Part shown: one piece after another, positions 21,101-34,314 of the stretch
How positions within the stretch are numbered: position 1 is the stretch's first letter
Layout: every line of letters starts with the position of its first letter
Assembly (NCBI GenBank): GCA_015350385.1
Contig: WNKI01000002.1
Location: 3,174,457 to 3,238,456, forward strand
Length of the DNA stretch: 64,000 nt
DNA from: Aculops lycopersici
Taxonomy: Eukaryota; Arthropoda; Arachnida; Trombidiformes; Eriophyidae
Reading direction: 5' to 3'
Position numbers and translations under genes: made by a program
The notes under the pieces: generated by a model
What the model saw: only the letters and a program-made list of their open reading frames with translations
Database searches by the model: none
What the model was told of the DNA's origin: nothing

Positions 21101-23427
21101 TTGGTGCCGGAAGCGACATGACTTGACGCAACGACGATGCTGCTTCGTTGCTCATGATCTGAGTGTAAATCATGAAGCGAGAGATGTAAAGTTAGATTTT
21201 AGATGGACGAGAGCAAGGGAGAGGAAGGGAAAGAAAATAACGCCGCTGAAGCAAATGTACTTGCAGATTAGCAATGATAGAAGGAGGAGGAGAGTTCATC
21301 GAAGGAGAGAGAGAGAGAGAGAGAGAGGCAGTTAGAGAAATAAACGATGGATTACATGCCTAATGTCTCCGTGGTCCACTATCGTCGCCATCGTTGTCGT
21401 TGGTCTCGAGTGGTTGTCGCTTATCATTAATGGCGCTACCGATTTGCTTTGCTCGTTATCAGTTAACGGTAGCATTGGCACCGTTGTTGAATAATCTTGC
21501 CAACTGCTACGACTACTTCCCTCAACTCGTTGGCCATTCAAATAATTCGCTTCGCGGCCAACTGTTGCTTCTGTTTTTGCATCGGCGGCGGCGGTTGTTG
21601 TGGGCAGCGTGACGCAACCATTCTCAGCGCCGTCATGCTGATTAACGGCGCTACCGATTGTTTGCTCTCCACTGAAGCTGAAACTGGAACTGATTTGGCC
21701 TACCACTGATCTACCTGGCGGACGAGGACACCAGGTAACCGTTTGAAACATCACAGACGATTTGCTACCACTTGTGGCGGCACTACCTTCATTAGTCTGC
21801 CGTTTAGCATGATGAAGTTTCGTTGCTATCACACGATTTGCTCGTCGTCTTCTTCGTCGTTGCTGCTGCAGCTTTCTCTTTGGTCTATCACTGATTTTTT
21901 CAACCTTTACCTGAGAGGCAAACGACGACGACGACGAAGACGATGGCGATGAGATTATTGAGATCAAATGGTTGGACAGTGGTTGTGGCAAGAATTCAAG
22001 CTGTTGGCCACCGGAGGTAGCTACTCATTATCGTTTCACAGTCATGGTAATGATGTCATGGAGAGTGAAACGACGGAAAGGTTTCGTGACCAACGTTTAG
22101 TCAAGTGGCAATGGTGAGAGCCGGTGTTTTGAACCACGACCAGGACGAGGGCCAGCCGATCGACAAAGTAAACAGATTTTGCATGCAAATTTTGATCATG
22201 ATAAGGAGAAGGAGAAGGAGAAAGTGTGAGACAAACGGGCGGGCAGGTTGGATTATCGAAAAGTTAAACAAAATCGGGAGCGTGTCCAGTTGAGTTGAGT
22301 TGAGTTGAGAGCCGGGAGTTTGGGTCAAGTGAGTTGAGATAACGGGAGCAGTTGTGGATATTTGTTTGTTCAGTGGGGACAGGTGGAGATGGGAAAATCC
22401 ACAGGTAGTTGTTCGTGCGTTTGGAGAGTGGAAGGAGAGTTGTGGTGATGGTGGTTGTTGTTGTTAGCGGCGCACACAAAACCCATCGAAGCGACAACCG
22501 CCGGCGACCGACAGATTAGCGGTTGCAGTTGTGATGTTAGATGTTATTGTGTGTCAGTTGGTTGTTAGTTGTTATCGTTGGCGTTACTGTTGGCCAATTT
22601 TTTAGTGGTAATCAACTGGCTTGATTGATTTGATTGGGCAGGTGGGGTGACGGTTCAATCTGTGTTAAGATTCTCTCTGTTTCGCTCTCTTCAACTCGAT
22701 CAAATTCTCTCTCGTCCACAAGACAACGCCGACTAGAGAACAGGTGGTTGGTTAGTTTTAAAGGAAAAGGATCGGGAGCCCCCAACAAAGAGGAGTCTCT
22801 GGTGCGTACCTGATTCTACCGGAAGTGCTTGGCCAACGGCCGCGTTGTAGGCCTGGCCAATCATGTTGTCCGGCATGTGACTGTATTGCATCATGATGTT
22901 TGGCATCAAACCTCCAGGTCTCTGCGGCTGCTGTTGATTGTTGACCACTTGTTGATTCAATTGTTGTGAAGATTGTAGTTGGTTAACAGGTTGTGGTTGA
23001 TTAATAACCTGCGGCTGATTGGTTGCGGCCGCAGTGATTAGATTGCCATTTTGTTGTTGCTGTTGTAATTGTTGGAGGCGCATCGCGGCCGACGTCATCT
23101 TTTCCTTCTCGCCAACCAAAAAGCTCGACATAAATCCGTGATTAATGCCGTGGTGCACCGAGGGCGACGACCAGCCAAAAGCGTTTGTCATTTGATTGGC
23201 CAACTGTTGCTGCTGAAACATTTGAGCCGGTGACCTGAGCTGCCGAGTCGACTGCTCGTTTGAAATCAATGAGCTGGCCAGCGGGAGCAGAGAGCTTGCG
23301 AGTGCCAGGGCAGAAGTGTGCTGCTGGTGTTGTTGTTGTTGTGCCTGGTTATAATTATAATGGTTGTTGTTTAAATTCATGCTCAAACTCTGGTGCTGGT
23401 CGTTGTCAAAAGACTGAGGTCGGTGGC

Positions 23428-23466
<39 letters not shown>

Positions 23467-24633
23467 ACTGCTGCACGTGCACAGGTGTCTCGCCGCTCAT
23501 CAAGGCGGACGAGTCACTTCCGGCCGGAACTATGGCATTCGATTGGGACAAGTCGTCGCGCGAGCCCGAGTGCACTACTGCCATTGGAATGAGGAAAGAC
23601 GATTGTGGTTGCGAATCTTTGATAAAGCTACTGCTGCTGCTGCTGCTGCTATTGTTATTGCGAAGCGAAAGCTTTTGCTGAGATGCGGTTTCGTTGCCGT
23701 TTTCAAATTGAGCAAAGTCCGAATTAACAGGCGACTGCGAAAAGGACTCGTCTAAGGCGGACAGTTGAACTTGTTGATCGGCTGCCGAGAGTTGAGATTG
23801 CGTTTGAGATCCATTTTGCTTAGTTGTTTGGTTGGCTGCTTTGTTTGTTTGTTTTTTGACATTTCGTTCGATTGAGTTTATCATCGAAACACAAACAGAG
23901 TTTTTTTGCGTATTAGTTGTAGCGGTTAGTAGTTTTGTGTTAGTTAGCAATTTGTTAGTTAGCATTCTCAACACAAATTGGGTTAGTTGGTTGGGTTATA
24001 TCTCGTCGTGTTTACTCTTCTCTCGTCTCTCTCCTTTCCATCATTGGGTTGGTCAGGTTCAGGAAGGGATTTTTATGATGTAATAATATGATAGAAAGCA
24101 GATAGTAGATAGCGGAAGGCAAGTGTGCGGGGAGTAGGCAAAGCGAGACAAGCAAATTGATTTTTCAATCAGAAGCAAACAAGCGAAATCATGTCATATA
24201 ACATGAGCAACGATGAGATAGAGTTGAAAGAAGAAAAAACAAACAAACGAAAACCAAACGGGAAATTTAGCTACTTACTTGCGCCATCCTTGTTGCCGTA
24301 GCTGCCGCCACTTGTTGACTGTTGCTCGCTAGCGCCGTCCTTGGTTCCCGCCGAGCCGTAGCCGCCACTTCCGCCGCTCGAGTTGGCAAGCGAGGGGCGC
24401 AACTTGGCCAGCGGCACCTTTATATAGACAATCTGGATCTTTTTCCCCTTTGAACCGGACGATTGCTGGTTTGTTGTGGCCACTGAACCTCCATATCCCG
24501 GCTCCAATTGTTGCGATTGGCCACTGAAGTCAGCGAAGGTTAATTGGGCTAGAGTTGCCACAAGCAAGAGAGCGGCGCTGGCGCAAAGCAACCACTTGAG
24601 CTGCACGGGTCTTGTAATATTTCTAACAGCCAT
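18182..24633 (-). CDS. large secreted Gln/Ala/Gly/Ser-rich protein, three exons
   Basis: Exon 1 is 24633-24279 (118 codons plus 1 nt; hydrophobic leader WLLCASAALLLVATLAQLTFA), with donor GTAAGT. Exon 2 starts at an AG near 23835 or 23781 (both keep phase 1) and ends at 22810 with donor GTACGC. Exon 3 is 20661-18182, with acceptor AAACAG. The exon 2/3 join gives ..PVESG/SPTGLLGS.. and an open frame throughout; total about 1270-1286 residues. The first 118 residues carry KKIQIVYIKVPLAKL, and exon 3 carries the similar KKTIIPIVVQVEHAIL. Between and after them lie polyQ, QN-rich, Ala/Ser helical and RGG-like stretches (KYRGGRGGKRGGRHGK), and the end is Thr/Ser-rich. The composition resembles silk, glue or cuticle-matrix proteins. 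No catalytic domain is visible and I do not recognise the family. Single-exon readings of the parts lack a proper ATG. Confidence 0.65.
20662..22809 (-). other. predicted intron 2 of the Gln-rich gene
   Basis: 2.15 kb, GTACGC...AAACAG, phase 1. It contains dinucleotide repeats (GTGTG near 21020, GA at 21305-21328), a run of TTGAG repeats near 22285 and spurious ORFs on both strands. Confidence 0.55.
21305..21328. repeat. (GA)n microsatellite
   Basis: Twelve uninterrupted GA units. Confidence 0.95.
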
Positions 24634-26545
24634 TGTGTTCTGTTTTTGTTGGTATTGGTGGTGGTATTGGTATTTATGGGAAGTAATTTGACCAGTTAGT
24701 GATTCTTGATTTGATATTCACAGTAGGTAACTAACCAAATAACAGACACGAGGTGCTGAGAAGCGGAAGTGCAAAGAGCAATATTAACAGGTGGTTGCTG
24801 TGCTCTATCTGTTGGCAAGATGAAGAGAGATGGTCGCACAAACATAGAAACACAAACAACGACACAGATTCTTAGGTCACGAAGCGACTACTTAGCAGAG
24901 TCAATCCAACTCTAGCTCTCTCATTCTCATGAGCAAGCCAAAAAGGTGAGACAGTGAAATTAGACTCTAAGGTCGAGAGTTTCCTCAAATATTCTCACGC
25001 TCGCTCATATGTATATGTGTTAATAAATCTAACTGCTCGGCTAGATTTAGACTTGCTGCCAATAAGACTGCCGCCGCTGCATTCGCTGCACTCGTACAAC
25101 CGCGACGGCTACCTAGCCCAGGGCAACAGGTTGCTACCTCTCATGTGCTCCAGAGGCAAGGGTAAGAGTAAAGTTGAAGTTAAAGGTAAGAGATAAATAG
25201 AAGTCGAGCACACAAAGTTGGAAAAAGATCAACGATTCTTGCGCGATGTTGAGAAGTCAACAGGTTGCAACGGCGCAGGAGAGAAACGGCGACGCCGCTG
25301 CCGCTAGCAAAAGTCATCGTGGCTCTCCGTTTGCCGCTTCTCTGCGTAGTGCCACCTTAAGTGGGTTAATATTATTCAAGAAATTCCGAGTCACTTACTC
25401 TATGGCCAACTACATCCTGTAGATTCGTACTGCAGCTGAACTGCGAGTTGAGTTTCTGCTGCTGCTACTGAGAGAAAGAGTGGATTCGAGCCAGACTCTC
25501 GCTCCCTCCCGGCGAGTTGGGCGAAAGTTTGCCACAGTTGGCCAGAAGCAGCGGCAAGGACGGTGGCGAGTTTATTAAAGTGTCCGCTCGCTTACCTTGC
25601 AGGTAAGTTGAAGAGACTGACGCAGCGAGGAAGCGAGGGAGCAACAAGTGTGAGCGCGTCTTCACTTGGCGCTTCTGCTGTCGTTTCTGCTAAATTTGCC
25701 ACCAACTATTAAACTAACTGTTTGCCGTCTCGCTCGTTTGCCGGCAGGCTAGCTAAACTGAGCTAAACTAGCCGGCGCAGTTTACCTCTAGTTTGCTCCT
25801 TCGTCTTCTTGGATAGAGAGAGAGGGAGCTTTCTCCTGTCCGTTGTAACGGAATCTTCAAGTCTGCAGTTTGCGACTAAACGCTCGCCGGACTCGCGCTG
25901 CGATAAAACTCTCCGTCGTCCCTCTGTCTGTTGATCTGTCTACCTCCTATCTGCAATACGACGAGCTAAAGCAACACCAACGCGCTTGACTTCTGCCCTC
26001 CCCAGCCGTCCAACTTGACTGGCCACTCGGAATAATAATAAGGTTCGGTCTCCCTCGCGCCGTGGCTGTTGCTGCCATCGCCATAGACGCTGAAGCCGCA
26101 GTTATAATGGATAGAGCAAAGAAACAATTAAGCAAAGTTCAGGCTTGTGGCGCTCGACGTCGTTTGCTTTACCTGCCGAAATGACGTAACGTCCTCTGCT
26201 CGCCCGTTCGTCTCCGTTTCTCTCGGAGACAGGGCAGTTTGTTATGGCAACTCACTCTACTCCCATTCAATTAAACCTCTGAACCTCTATACCTCTATTC
26301 GCGCGCGAGCAGCAAATAGAAGTCTACCTGTTTGCCGATCGCCACCGCCGCTGCCTTCGCCGGCGCCGACTCAAAAATGGCGAGGAAAGAAAGAGCAACT
26401 AAACGAAACGAATGGTAATTCATGCGGCTGCATCATCATTTGCTGCTGCTGCTGCTGTTGGGACGAGCAAATGATGTTGCCGTCTTACCTGACGCTTCAC
26501 CTGTTGCAAGGCGACGATGGTGTTGTTGCTATTGCTGCTGTTGAT

Positions 26546-26597
26546 GATGCTGATGCTGATGCTGATGCTGATGCTGATGCTGATGATGATGATGATG
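26546..26597. repeat. (TGATGC)n / (TGA)n repeat
   Basis: Six or more hexamer units passing into a TGA run. Confidence 0.9.
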
Positions 26598-27111
26598 GCA
26601 ATAAATTAAACTCAATCTTTTCTTTTCCACGGCCTCACCTTTAACCTTCTCGCTGCCCGAGCGTCAGGGAGTAAACAAACGGTCAACAAGTGGCCGGTCG
26701 GCTGGCCACTTGATGCTGCATCGGCCAGACACTAATGAGTTGCAAGTGGCGTTGCAGCGCACCGAGTCGCGGCGCGACACATAACAAAACGTATCGCAAC
26801 GTTTTGTTGCGTTTCGTTGCGCCTCACCAACCTTCAAGCTGGTCGCGACACCATTGGAGGACGAACAAAGACCAAGAAGCGCCTGTTTCCGGTTGTTGTC
26901 TGTCCATTGATAGCTACCTGCCAGACGAGTGGCTGTGGTAGCGGTGAGCTGCCCACTTTGTGAGCAACAAGTGGTGGGCAGCGTGCTCACACTAACTCAA
27001 CAAGTTTCTTCGAGCCGTCAATCGATTGGCCGGAAGGAAGCCACAGGGTAGTGGGCAGTTACCTGACAAGACTAGACTTTTCCACTTCGTGCTCTAGTTT
27101 CAGGACGTTTG

Positions 27112-27140
27112 CGTTGTTGTTGTTGTTGTTGTTGTTGTTG
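27112..27140. repeat. (GTT)n microsatellite
   Basis: Nine trinucleotide units. Confidence 0.9.
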
Positions 27141-29673
27141 CGTAACTCGCGCGTTCACTTGCTCTCATTCAGCAGCCAAGTAAAAGTAGACAGTCGGGCG
27201 GACGGACGGACGGAGCGAGTGTAGCAAAAAATGACTCGACAAACCAAGAGACTACCACTAGGACAGAGGAGATGAGTCAAGTTTGGTGGAAACAATAGAA
27301 TTGAGCGCAAGGAAACAACAACGGCGGCGGCGGTTGCAACAGCAACAGTTGGTTGGATGGAGCTTCTAGTGGCGGAGGGTAGAGGAGAAGAGGAGAAGTG
27401 AAGAAGAGTAATGGAACAATTTTTCCCATTCAACTCTTTGCTTGCATACCACTACCACCGAATGCGTTTGTGTGTCCGACCGGCGGATAGAGAGGAGCCG
27501 CTACATAGTCATCTCTTTTGTGGCCAACCAAAGGGCCACTTGTTGAGCATATACACAAACTGTGTGCATGCTCATGTAGCAACGGGACCAAGACTTGGCC
27601 AAAAATTGTTGCAAGCGCGAGAGCGTTTAAGTTGTAATGCTAGATAGCTAGCCAGTTGGCCAGTTGGTCAGTTGGCTCACTATTGAGCTTGCGAGCGGCC
27701 AGCCGGAGCAACTAGTTGTTGTTGCCGGCGGGATTTTGGCGCGCGATGCCTTTTGTTTCCCGGTTGCTCGCCGCGATGCAGCGTCACAAGATCGTCGACG
27801 CTGTTGTTGCTCTTACCCTTACCCTTACTCCTACTCTCACTGTTGTTATCCTGCACTCTGAATCAACTTATTCCGAGCGATCAAAACTCAAAACCACTGC
27901 GCGGTTGCGTAGCATCAGAAGACGACGGAAACGCAGGTAGCGGGCAGCAGCAGCAGCAGAAGCGAATGCAACAAGTGGCTGGAAGGGTGACCAGTGGAGA
28001 AACAGTAAGAGCCGATGAGCTATCGGCGCACTTTTGGCTTGTTGTCGGTGCCGCCGCTGGAGTGGTGTTTCCATGGGCCATAATTGCCATTTTACTCTAT
28101 CATCTTCTCTCCGTTCTGTTGTTTTTGCCTGCCACTCGTCGTTCACCTTTGCCTTTAGCCGGCGATGTTTTTGATTTCTCTCGATCTCAGGTTAGTGCTG
28201 TTGTTGTTGTGTTCGAATCTACAAAGATTCTCCAGCACGATGATTGGCAGCAGCAGCAGCAACAACAGAATCAGAAGCATCAGACGCAACATCAGCGTAG
28301 ACGACAACGACTCCTTTCGCGACCGGAACTTTCCATTTGCCGTTATCTCCTGCCGACTCGGCTGAGAGTTCTTACTCTTTCTCTCTCACTCACTCACTCA
28401 CAGTTTGGGCGACTGAGGAATCAAGTAGCAAGCGAGTGAACGAAAGTGCAAACTGATTCAATCAATCAAGTCCATTGTTATGGCTGATGGTGTTGCTTCT
28501 GGGGCGAGCTAGCTTGCCAGCTAGCTTGCCAGCAGGCGAGGCACACTGGTTAACTAACCCAACTGAAGACTCGACCCAAACGAGGGAGAGTCTAATTTCC
28601 ATTTTGGCCGCCCCTAAGCCTTTGACCAGACAACCTGTTGATCGTTTTGCAGGCTCCTCGTTGCGTAATTTACGCGCCTTGATCAACTCAACAACACAAA
28701 GGAAAGCCAACTATTAACTGACTCACTCGCTCACGAGCCTAAGAGTGAGCTGACTTTACCTGTAAGATGAGCAACGGCGCTGGCGTCGGCAGCGTTAAAT
28801 AGCTAATAGGCCAGTTTAACGGCCCATTAGACCCGGAGTTGGCTCAGTAGACGCCGTGATGCATCTCTTGCGACGTAATGAGAAGCAGCGTTATCGACAG
28901 CGGCAAACGTAACGGCGTTAAATAGCAAATTTGCTCGCTCGTCACTTGAGGTGAGCATTGACTTGCTCACCTGCTTCCGACTGATCATCCGAATGAACGA
29001 CCGGCTCACCGGTTGACTGAAGCCAACGATGATTGATAGAATATCCTCGAGACGCGCGGCGATTTCCGGCGACGGCAACGAGAGAATAAATTGGATCCTC
29101 GACCGCTGCTCATCTGATGAGGTTGCGTTGAAACTTTGAGGGGAAATAAAAGGGATACCCTTAGCAACCTGTTGTTGATGCTGTTGTTCATTCATCAACC
29201 AGTCGACAGGTTGATCGGTTAAACGTCGTGAATTCCGAGGAAACTTATCAGCGTCATCAGGTGAATGAATTGCTCGTTGATTACGGTTTAGCGAGAAAGT
29301 TTACCGGCACTCAGAGACGATGATTTGAGGAACTCGACTAGAGCTAGTGAAGTTTCTGGTCCTTGGGTTCATCATTTAAGTTTGTCTCATGATTCTTTTA
29401 TATTTTGCCGAGGCTTTTATATCGTGATGGTGATGATGACGATGACAGAATTGATGTTGATTGAACTTTCGCTTACCTGGAATACGATTGAGTTTCTAAC
29501 TGCGGAACGAAAGTTATCAAACGCCGATTCTCTCTCATGACCTACGAGATGCAACAAGATGTACTAAGATCGTCGTCAGATTCACCGCAAACGATCGGGT
29601 TACGATGAGACAGCGCGACCGGAAATCCTTGAGGAAGAAAGTGAGAGTTTGGAAATGCAGCACCACTAGAAAT

Positions 29674-29699
29674 GAGAGAGAGAGAGAGAGAGAGAGAGA
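29674..29699. repeat. (GA)n microsatellite
   Basis: Thirteen GA units. Confidence 0.95.
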
Positions 29700-30589
29700 A
29701 ACGAAACTGAGAAAGACGAATTGGAAGGCAGCAACCAAAAATTGGCGCCTTCGCGTGAGATACCGAATATGACGAGCCGCTATTATTGTGAAGCTCAATG
29801 CTGGCGCACCTGTTGGAACCGGTGTATAATTGCCACCGAGCGCATATTTCGCACATAACTCTCACACAAGTTGACTGGCGATTCTGTGTGGTAACCATTC
29901 GACTTTGGAGACTCGCTTGCCGACAATTGAATGGAGCCAATCATGACGACGACCACCACCACCACTGGAACAGGTGTCTGCCTTTCGACTTCTTCCTTCC
30001 GCTCTAATCAAATTTATTGCCGTCGGTGTCGTCATCGCTATCGTTGGTTATAGTAGTGGTATTGGTTGTGCCATGGAGCAAAGGTAACCGCAAGTGGCGC
30101 GAAATCGACACTTCCACCGCAGACGCTCGTTGATGCTCATGTCCTCCCTTGACTCGTTTCTCTAGCTCTTTCTCTCTCCCTCGCCCTCTCTCTCCACTCA
30201 TCCATTGCCGTTGACTCGCCGTTGTCACTATTCATACTGTAATTTGCCTCCGACATACGGATGCCAGGTCAGGAAGAGGATGGCAAGATGATGCATGATG
30301 CTTGCTGTCGCCATATGCGCTCACAGTCTAGCAGTTAACTCGCATTTGGCGGTAACCAAGCAGGTAACCAAAAATAAATTGAGAAATAGATAGAAAGAAG
30401 AAGAGAGAGAGAGAGACGAGCGGACAAAGGATGTCAATTCTAAATCTTAGTGCATTCTCTTCCCTTCGCACTTCCTATTCCTATCGACAGGCTAGCGTTT
30501 AGTCGAGGCGCCAAATTATCATAATTATTGTGTATCGTCGGCGGCTTCATCTTCGGCTTCGAATGGCCGTCGGTTGAACTCTCGATACT

Positions 30590-30617
30590 TGTGCAGCTCT
30601 TCGGAGAGAGCTGCACA
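30590..30617. repeat. perfect inverted repeat, 11-bp arms, 6-nt loop
   Basis: TGTGCAGCTCT at 30590-30600 pairs with AGAGCTGCACA at 30607-30617 around the loop TCGGAG, followed directly by AGGT. Confidence 0.85.
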
Positions 30618-33600
30618 GGTATCAATCATCCAAGTGGCTAGCCAGTTGGTTATCTAAATGGCCGGCTAGCTAGCAAATGGCAGCTAAGTGGCGAGCATTC
30701 AGAGCCAAAGCTGAGAACCATTGAAGCCACCTGTTGTTGCCTCTTCTGGCCACACGCACGCATACTCTTTCTATTTCTGGTTTCTCAAGTCCAAACTCTC
30801 AGAAAAAGAAGAAGGACCAGAATATTCAATGAACTCACACAGACCAAAGTTAACCGGAAACTAAACTTACCTTCTTCTTTCTCATGAACCTCCTATGTTC
30901 TTCTGGCCGATTTCTATGGTCGATGTTATTCTGCTGTTGATGTTGCATAATGGCAATTGATGGCGATTTTCCGCTCAACTCTTGACAGTCCCTCGTTGTG
31001 GTGTTTTGTTGACCACCTGTTGCTGTGGCGCTTCTAGTTGAGCTGCTGCTGCTGCTGTAGTTCTCGATTGTTCTTATGCAACCTGTTAGTCGGTATATCA
31101 AGTTATTCTCGTTGTCGTCTGATTGATTTAGATGATTCTGGTTTGGAGTAGATGACATTATCGCATCTTTTACCTTAAGGATTATCAGTTCTTTGTGTCT
31201 CTTCGGCCTACTGCTTTCAGCGCTAGATTATTATTATTATTGATAAAATTATCTACTTCTCTATTTCAACACAATAATTGATTGTCTCTCACTGAGTGAG
31301 AATCTGTTCAAATGTTTTACTAGATGAGTGAAAATAAAAATAAAAATCGCTATTTGTTATGTACGATGCACAATGTGATGTGAGTGCTCCGAAATCTAAA
31401 ACTCAACTGAGCTCACCTGGCGACCTCGCGCTAAGAGCTGGACTCAACAGGTTAGTTGTGGTGGTGGTGGACGAGTAGAAAATACAAATACCACTGCTCT
31501 CACTTTCTCTCCTCTCGCCTCGAACTGATAGCTTCTACTTTGGCCAGCAGGTTAGCGGCTCTCATGTTGCATGCGAGTTGCGGACAGACGAGAGTAACGG
31601 TCCCTGGACTGGTCACTGCGCAGACGCAAGCTTCACTGGCAAGCTCGAGTTACCTGCAAGCTAGCTAGCCAGACAACTGGTCAGCCCGGCAAGCAAATGA
31701 TAATTTTATTGCACTACTCGCTCCGAGATCATCGCCGGCTTGTTGTTGCCGCAATTTACCTGCGAGCTTTTGCCCGTCTGCCGACGTTGCCACCACAGTT
31801 GCCACAGCCGCATTGCATGTAAGCAGTCAACCAAACTCTTGAGCAATCGTCCGGCTCCTCGGAGAGACTACTTTGCGCGCCAGTCGATAAGCTCGCCTCT
31901 TCACCTGTTGGCTTGCCAACTTGCGGCCAGCCGTCCGGCTAACCAACCGACCGACTGGCCAGCTCGCCGCCCGGTAGTCGCTGCAGCACGAACGTTGCGC
32001 ATTCTAAGCAAGCGAAACCTACGATGCTGCTACACGATTGCGGCATACCGGACGGCGGCCAAGATTGCGAAGCAAAGCGGCGGCGGCGGCGGCGACGACG
32101 AAGACGACTCCACTCTCACTGACTCGCGGCCGGAAGTGGCCATTTCGTTGGCTCACTCGGTTTGGAATTCAATTGCGGATTGCAGAAGAGAAGAACTAGT
32201 GGCTGTGGTTGTGTTGCTTTGCTCATTTGATCTGAGCAAACCAATAATAATAACGACGAGCAACGCTCGCCACTCCGACTGCAACCTTTTATCGGGATCC
32301 TGTATTGCAAAATAATCGGCCATTAGCTTAAATTGGACTGCCTACTTCTAGCTTTCGACGCCAACTAACGCCACCAAGTCGCGTCTCCCAGTTGAATTAT
32401 CATGAGCATTGCGATAGATTCGGCCGGTAGCCACTCACGACGGCCACGACGCCGTTGCAACCGAAAGGAACTTCCACCAGTGAGTTGATTCCATTTGCCA
32501 TTCGCTATTCTCTATTCGACATCAGCCATTAGTGGTGTTGTGTGGTGGTCTATTGAGCGACTGTAACTTGTGTAGGCCAACGACAAGAGAGCGAGCGCGA
32601 GTGAGAGGGCGCATCAAAATTCAGCAGCAACTCGTTTCAGTTTCAATCTCAGTCTTAAACTCGATCGACTCACCAAACTGGAGCGTGGGCATAGATCACT
32701 GGCATTTGCACTTCCGTTTGACACACCATCGGCCCAGCCAACCGACTGGCGAGCGATCCACTTGCATCAAATCGAGTGACTGACGAACCCGTTAGCTCTA
32801 ACTCAAACCGACCGACTGACAGAGATCAATTTGGACGCTTCCGATCGAGTAGAAGGTGGCACGGAATAAGAGTTGAGATTGAGATTGGAATTGATGCAGC
32901 AACCTGTTGCGTGTCAGGGACTAGTGTTAGCCAAGTGTCTAACTAACTAGCGACCACGACGATGAGCGCTAATGAGTCTCATCTGTTGCGCGCTAATCAT
33001 CCGGTTCACTTTCTAGCAGTGGGACCACCTGTCGAATTGATGCTAGCTGCGTGCTCGCGCTAACATCTCGCAAGATTAAATTCCATTCCACGTTAACCTT
33101 ATTCTTCCTCTCTCTTTCTCTATCCAGGTTCTCACCTCTCTCGTCGTAGCTTATCATAATCATGCTCAATAAAAATCCAACTGAAGCTGCGGCAAATTGA
33201 TCGCCGCAAGCTTATCGGCTAAAATCACGCATGCGGCGCCTTGTTAGCGGGCACCAACCACCTGTTTAGATTGCAGCACACTCCACGGAGTGACCGCTTC
33301 TTGTTATTAATTGAGAGTAGTAGTGATTGTGGCTTGAAAACCGCAACAAGTGGAGGCCTCATTAGTTGTCTTATATGTAAGTTGGATAAGTTGAGGGTTG
33401 CAATGATGTGACGTGCATCTATCAGCTGGATGATGGAGGGAAAATGATCGCCGCGAGCCAGGCAATCGCTCACTCCACTTCTCATATTACTGCTGCTACC
33501 AACATTACAACTGCCCAACAACAACAACAACAACAACAAGCTAAACTCAGTAAACTCGACAACTTAATGGAGTATCCAGTCTGAGGTGGTAACAAATTTG

Positions 33601-33848
33601 AACTGGTCACTTCCATTGATGCTCAGATAAATCCAACTTTCCATCGCAACCGCCAACACGAACAAACCTGTGAGATTTGCCAAAGAGAAAGCTCCCGCGT
33701 GATGATTTGATACTAACACCACAAGCTGCCCCATCGCTAATGCGCCTCATCAACGAAAGCAAATCTTAAATAACGAGCGACCATTAAGGTGAAGCTTCAT
33801 TTTAGCAAGGTGCACTCTTGATTCAGGTAACAGTAATCCGCTGCGGGG

Positions 33849-33855
33849 TATAAAG
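33849..33855 (+). promoter_or_regulatory. possible TATA box, orphan
   Basis: GGGG followed by TATAAAG, GC-rich flanks typical of a core promoter; no ORF of note follows. Confidence 0.3.
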
Positions 33856-34274
33856 CTTGCGACCAAAGCACAACCACTTTGCTCTCGTTATGATCATTTG
33901 ATAGCCAACTGTGGATTGTTGTTGTTGTTGTTGCTGCTGCTGTTGTGGCGACTACCCCAACACCAGCGACAACAAGTGTGCAACCTGGTGGCCACTTGAA
34001 GCGCGAACATGAGCCACTCTAGTATTTTCCATCCCCTCTAGCTGGTCAAATTGGTCGCTTGGGGCGACGGCAACGGTAGCAGCAAGGGAAACCGAACCAA
34101 ACCGAACCAAACCAAACAACAATCATCGGCTGACGCGAGCTAATATCCGAGCGGCACAATGGAGGCGCCGCGCCGGCAACTTAATCCGTTTTTATTTCAG
34201 TTACCGGTCAGTGGTATCCGAAGGGGGAATCCGTTTCGCCAGCAAAACTGCGTGATGCGTTTTAAACACGACGA

Positions 34275-34313
<39 letters not shown>
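34275..34313. repeat. (GCG)n microsatellite
   Basis: Thirteen GCG units without interruption. Confidence 0.95.

Positions 34314-34314
<1 letters not shown>

Noticed and set aside
21332..21991. 219-codon minus-strand frame with Ser and Arg runs
   Set aside because: Lies inside the predicted intron of the Gln-rich gene and owes its length to GAC/TCG repeats; no domain.
27753..28439. 228-codon open frame on the plus strand with a membrane-like stretch (HFWLVVGAAAGVVFPWAIIAILL)
   Set aside because: No ATG at its start, low-complexity Leu and Gln runs from microsatellites, no family resemblance and a competing open frame on the other strand. Its length is unusual for chance, so transcript data could change this.
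28827..29195. About 122-codon minus-strand frame starting MNEQQHQQQ
   Set aside because: It has an ATG but no recognisable domain, promoter or neighbouring exon; the Gln start comes from the recurrent CAACAACAGGTTGC word.
31740..32315. 191-codon open frame on the plus strand
   Set aside because: No ATG at the start, biased composition from CGG/GCC repeats, no domain, lies in motif-rich non-coding DNA.
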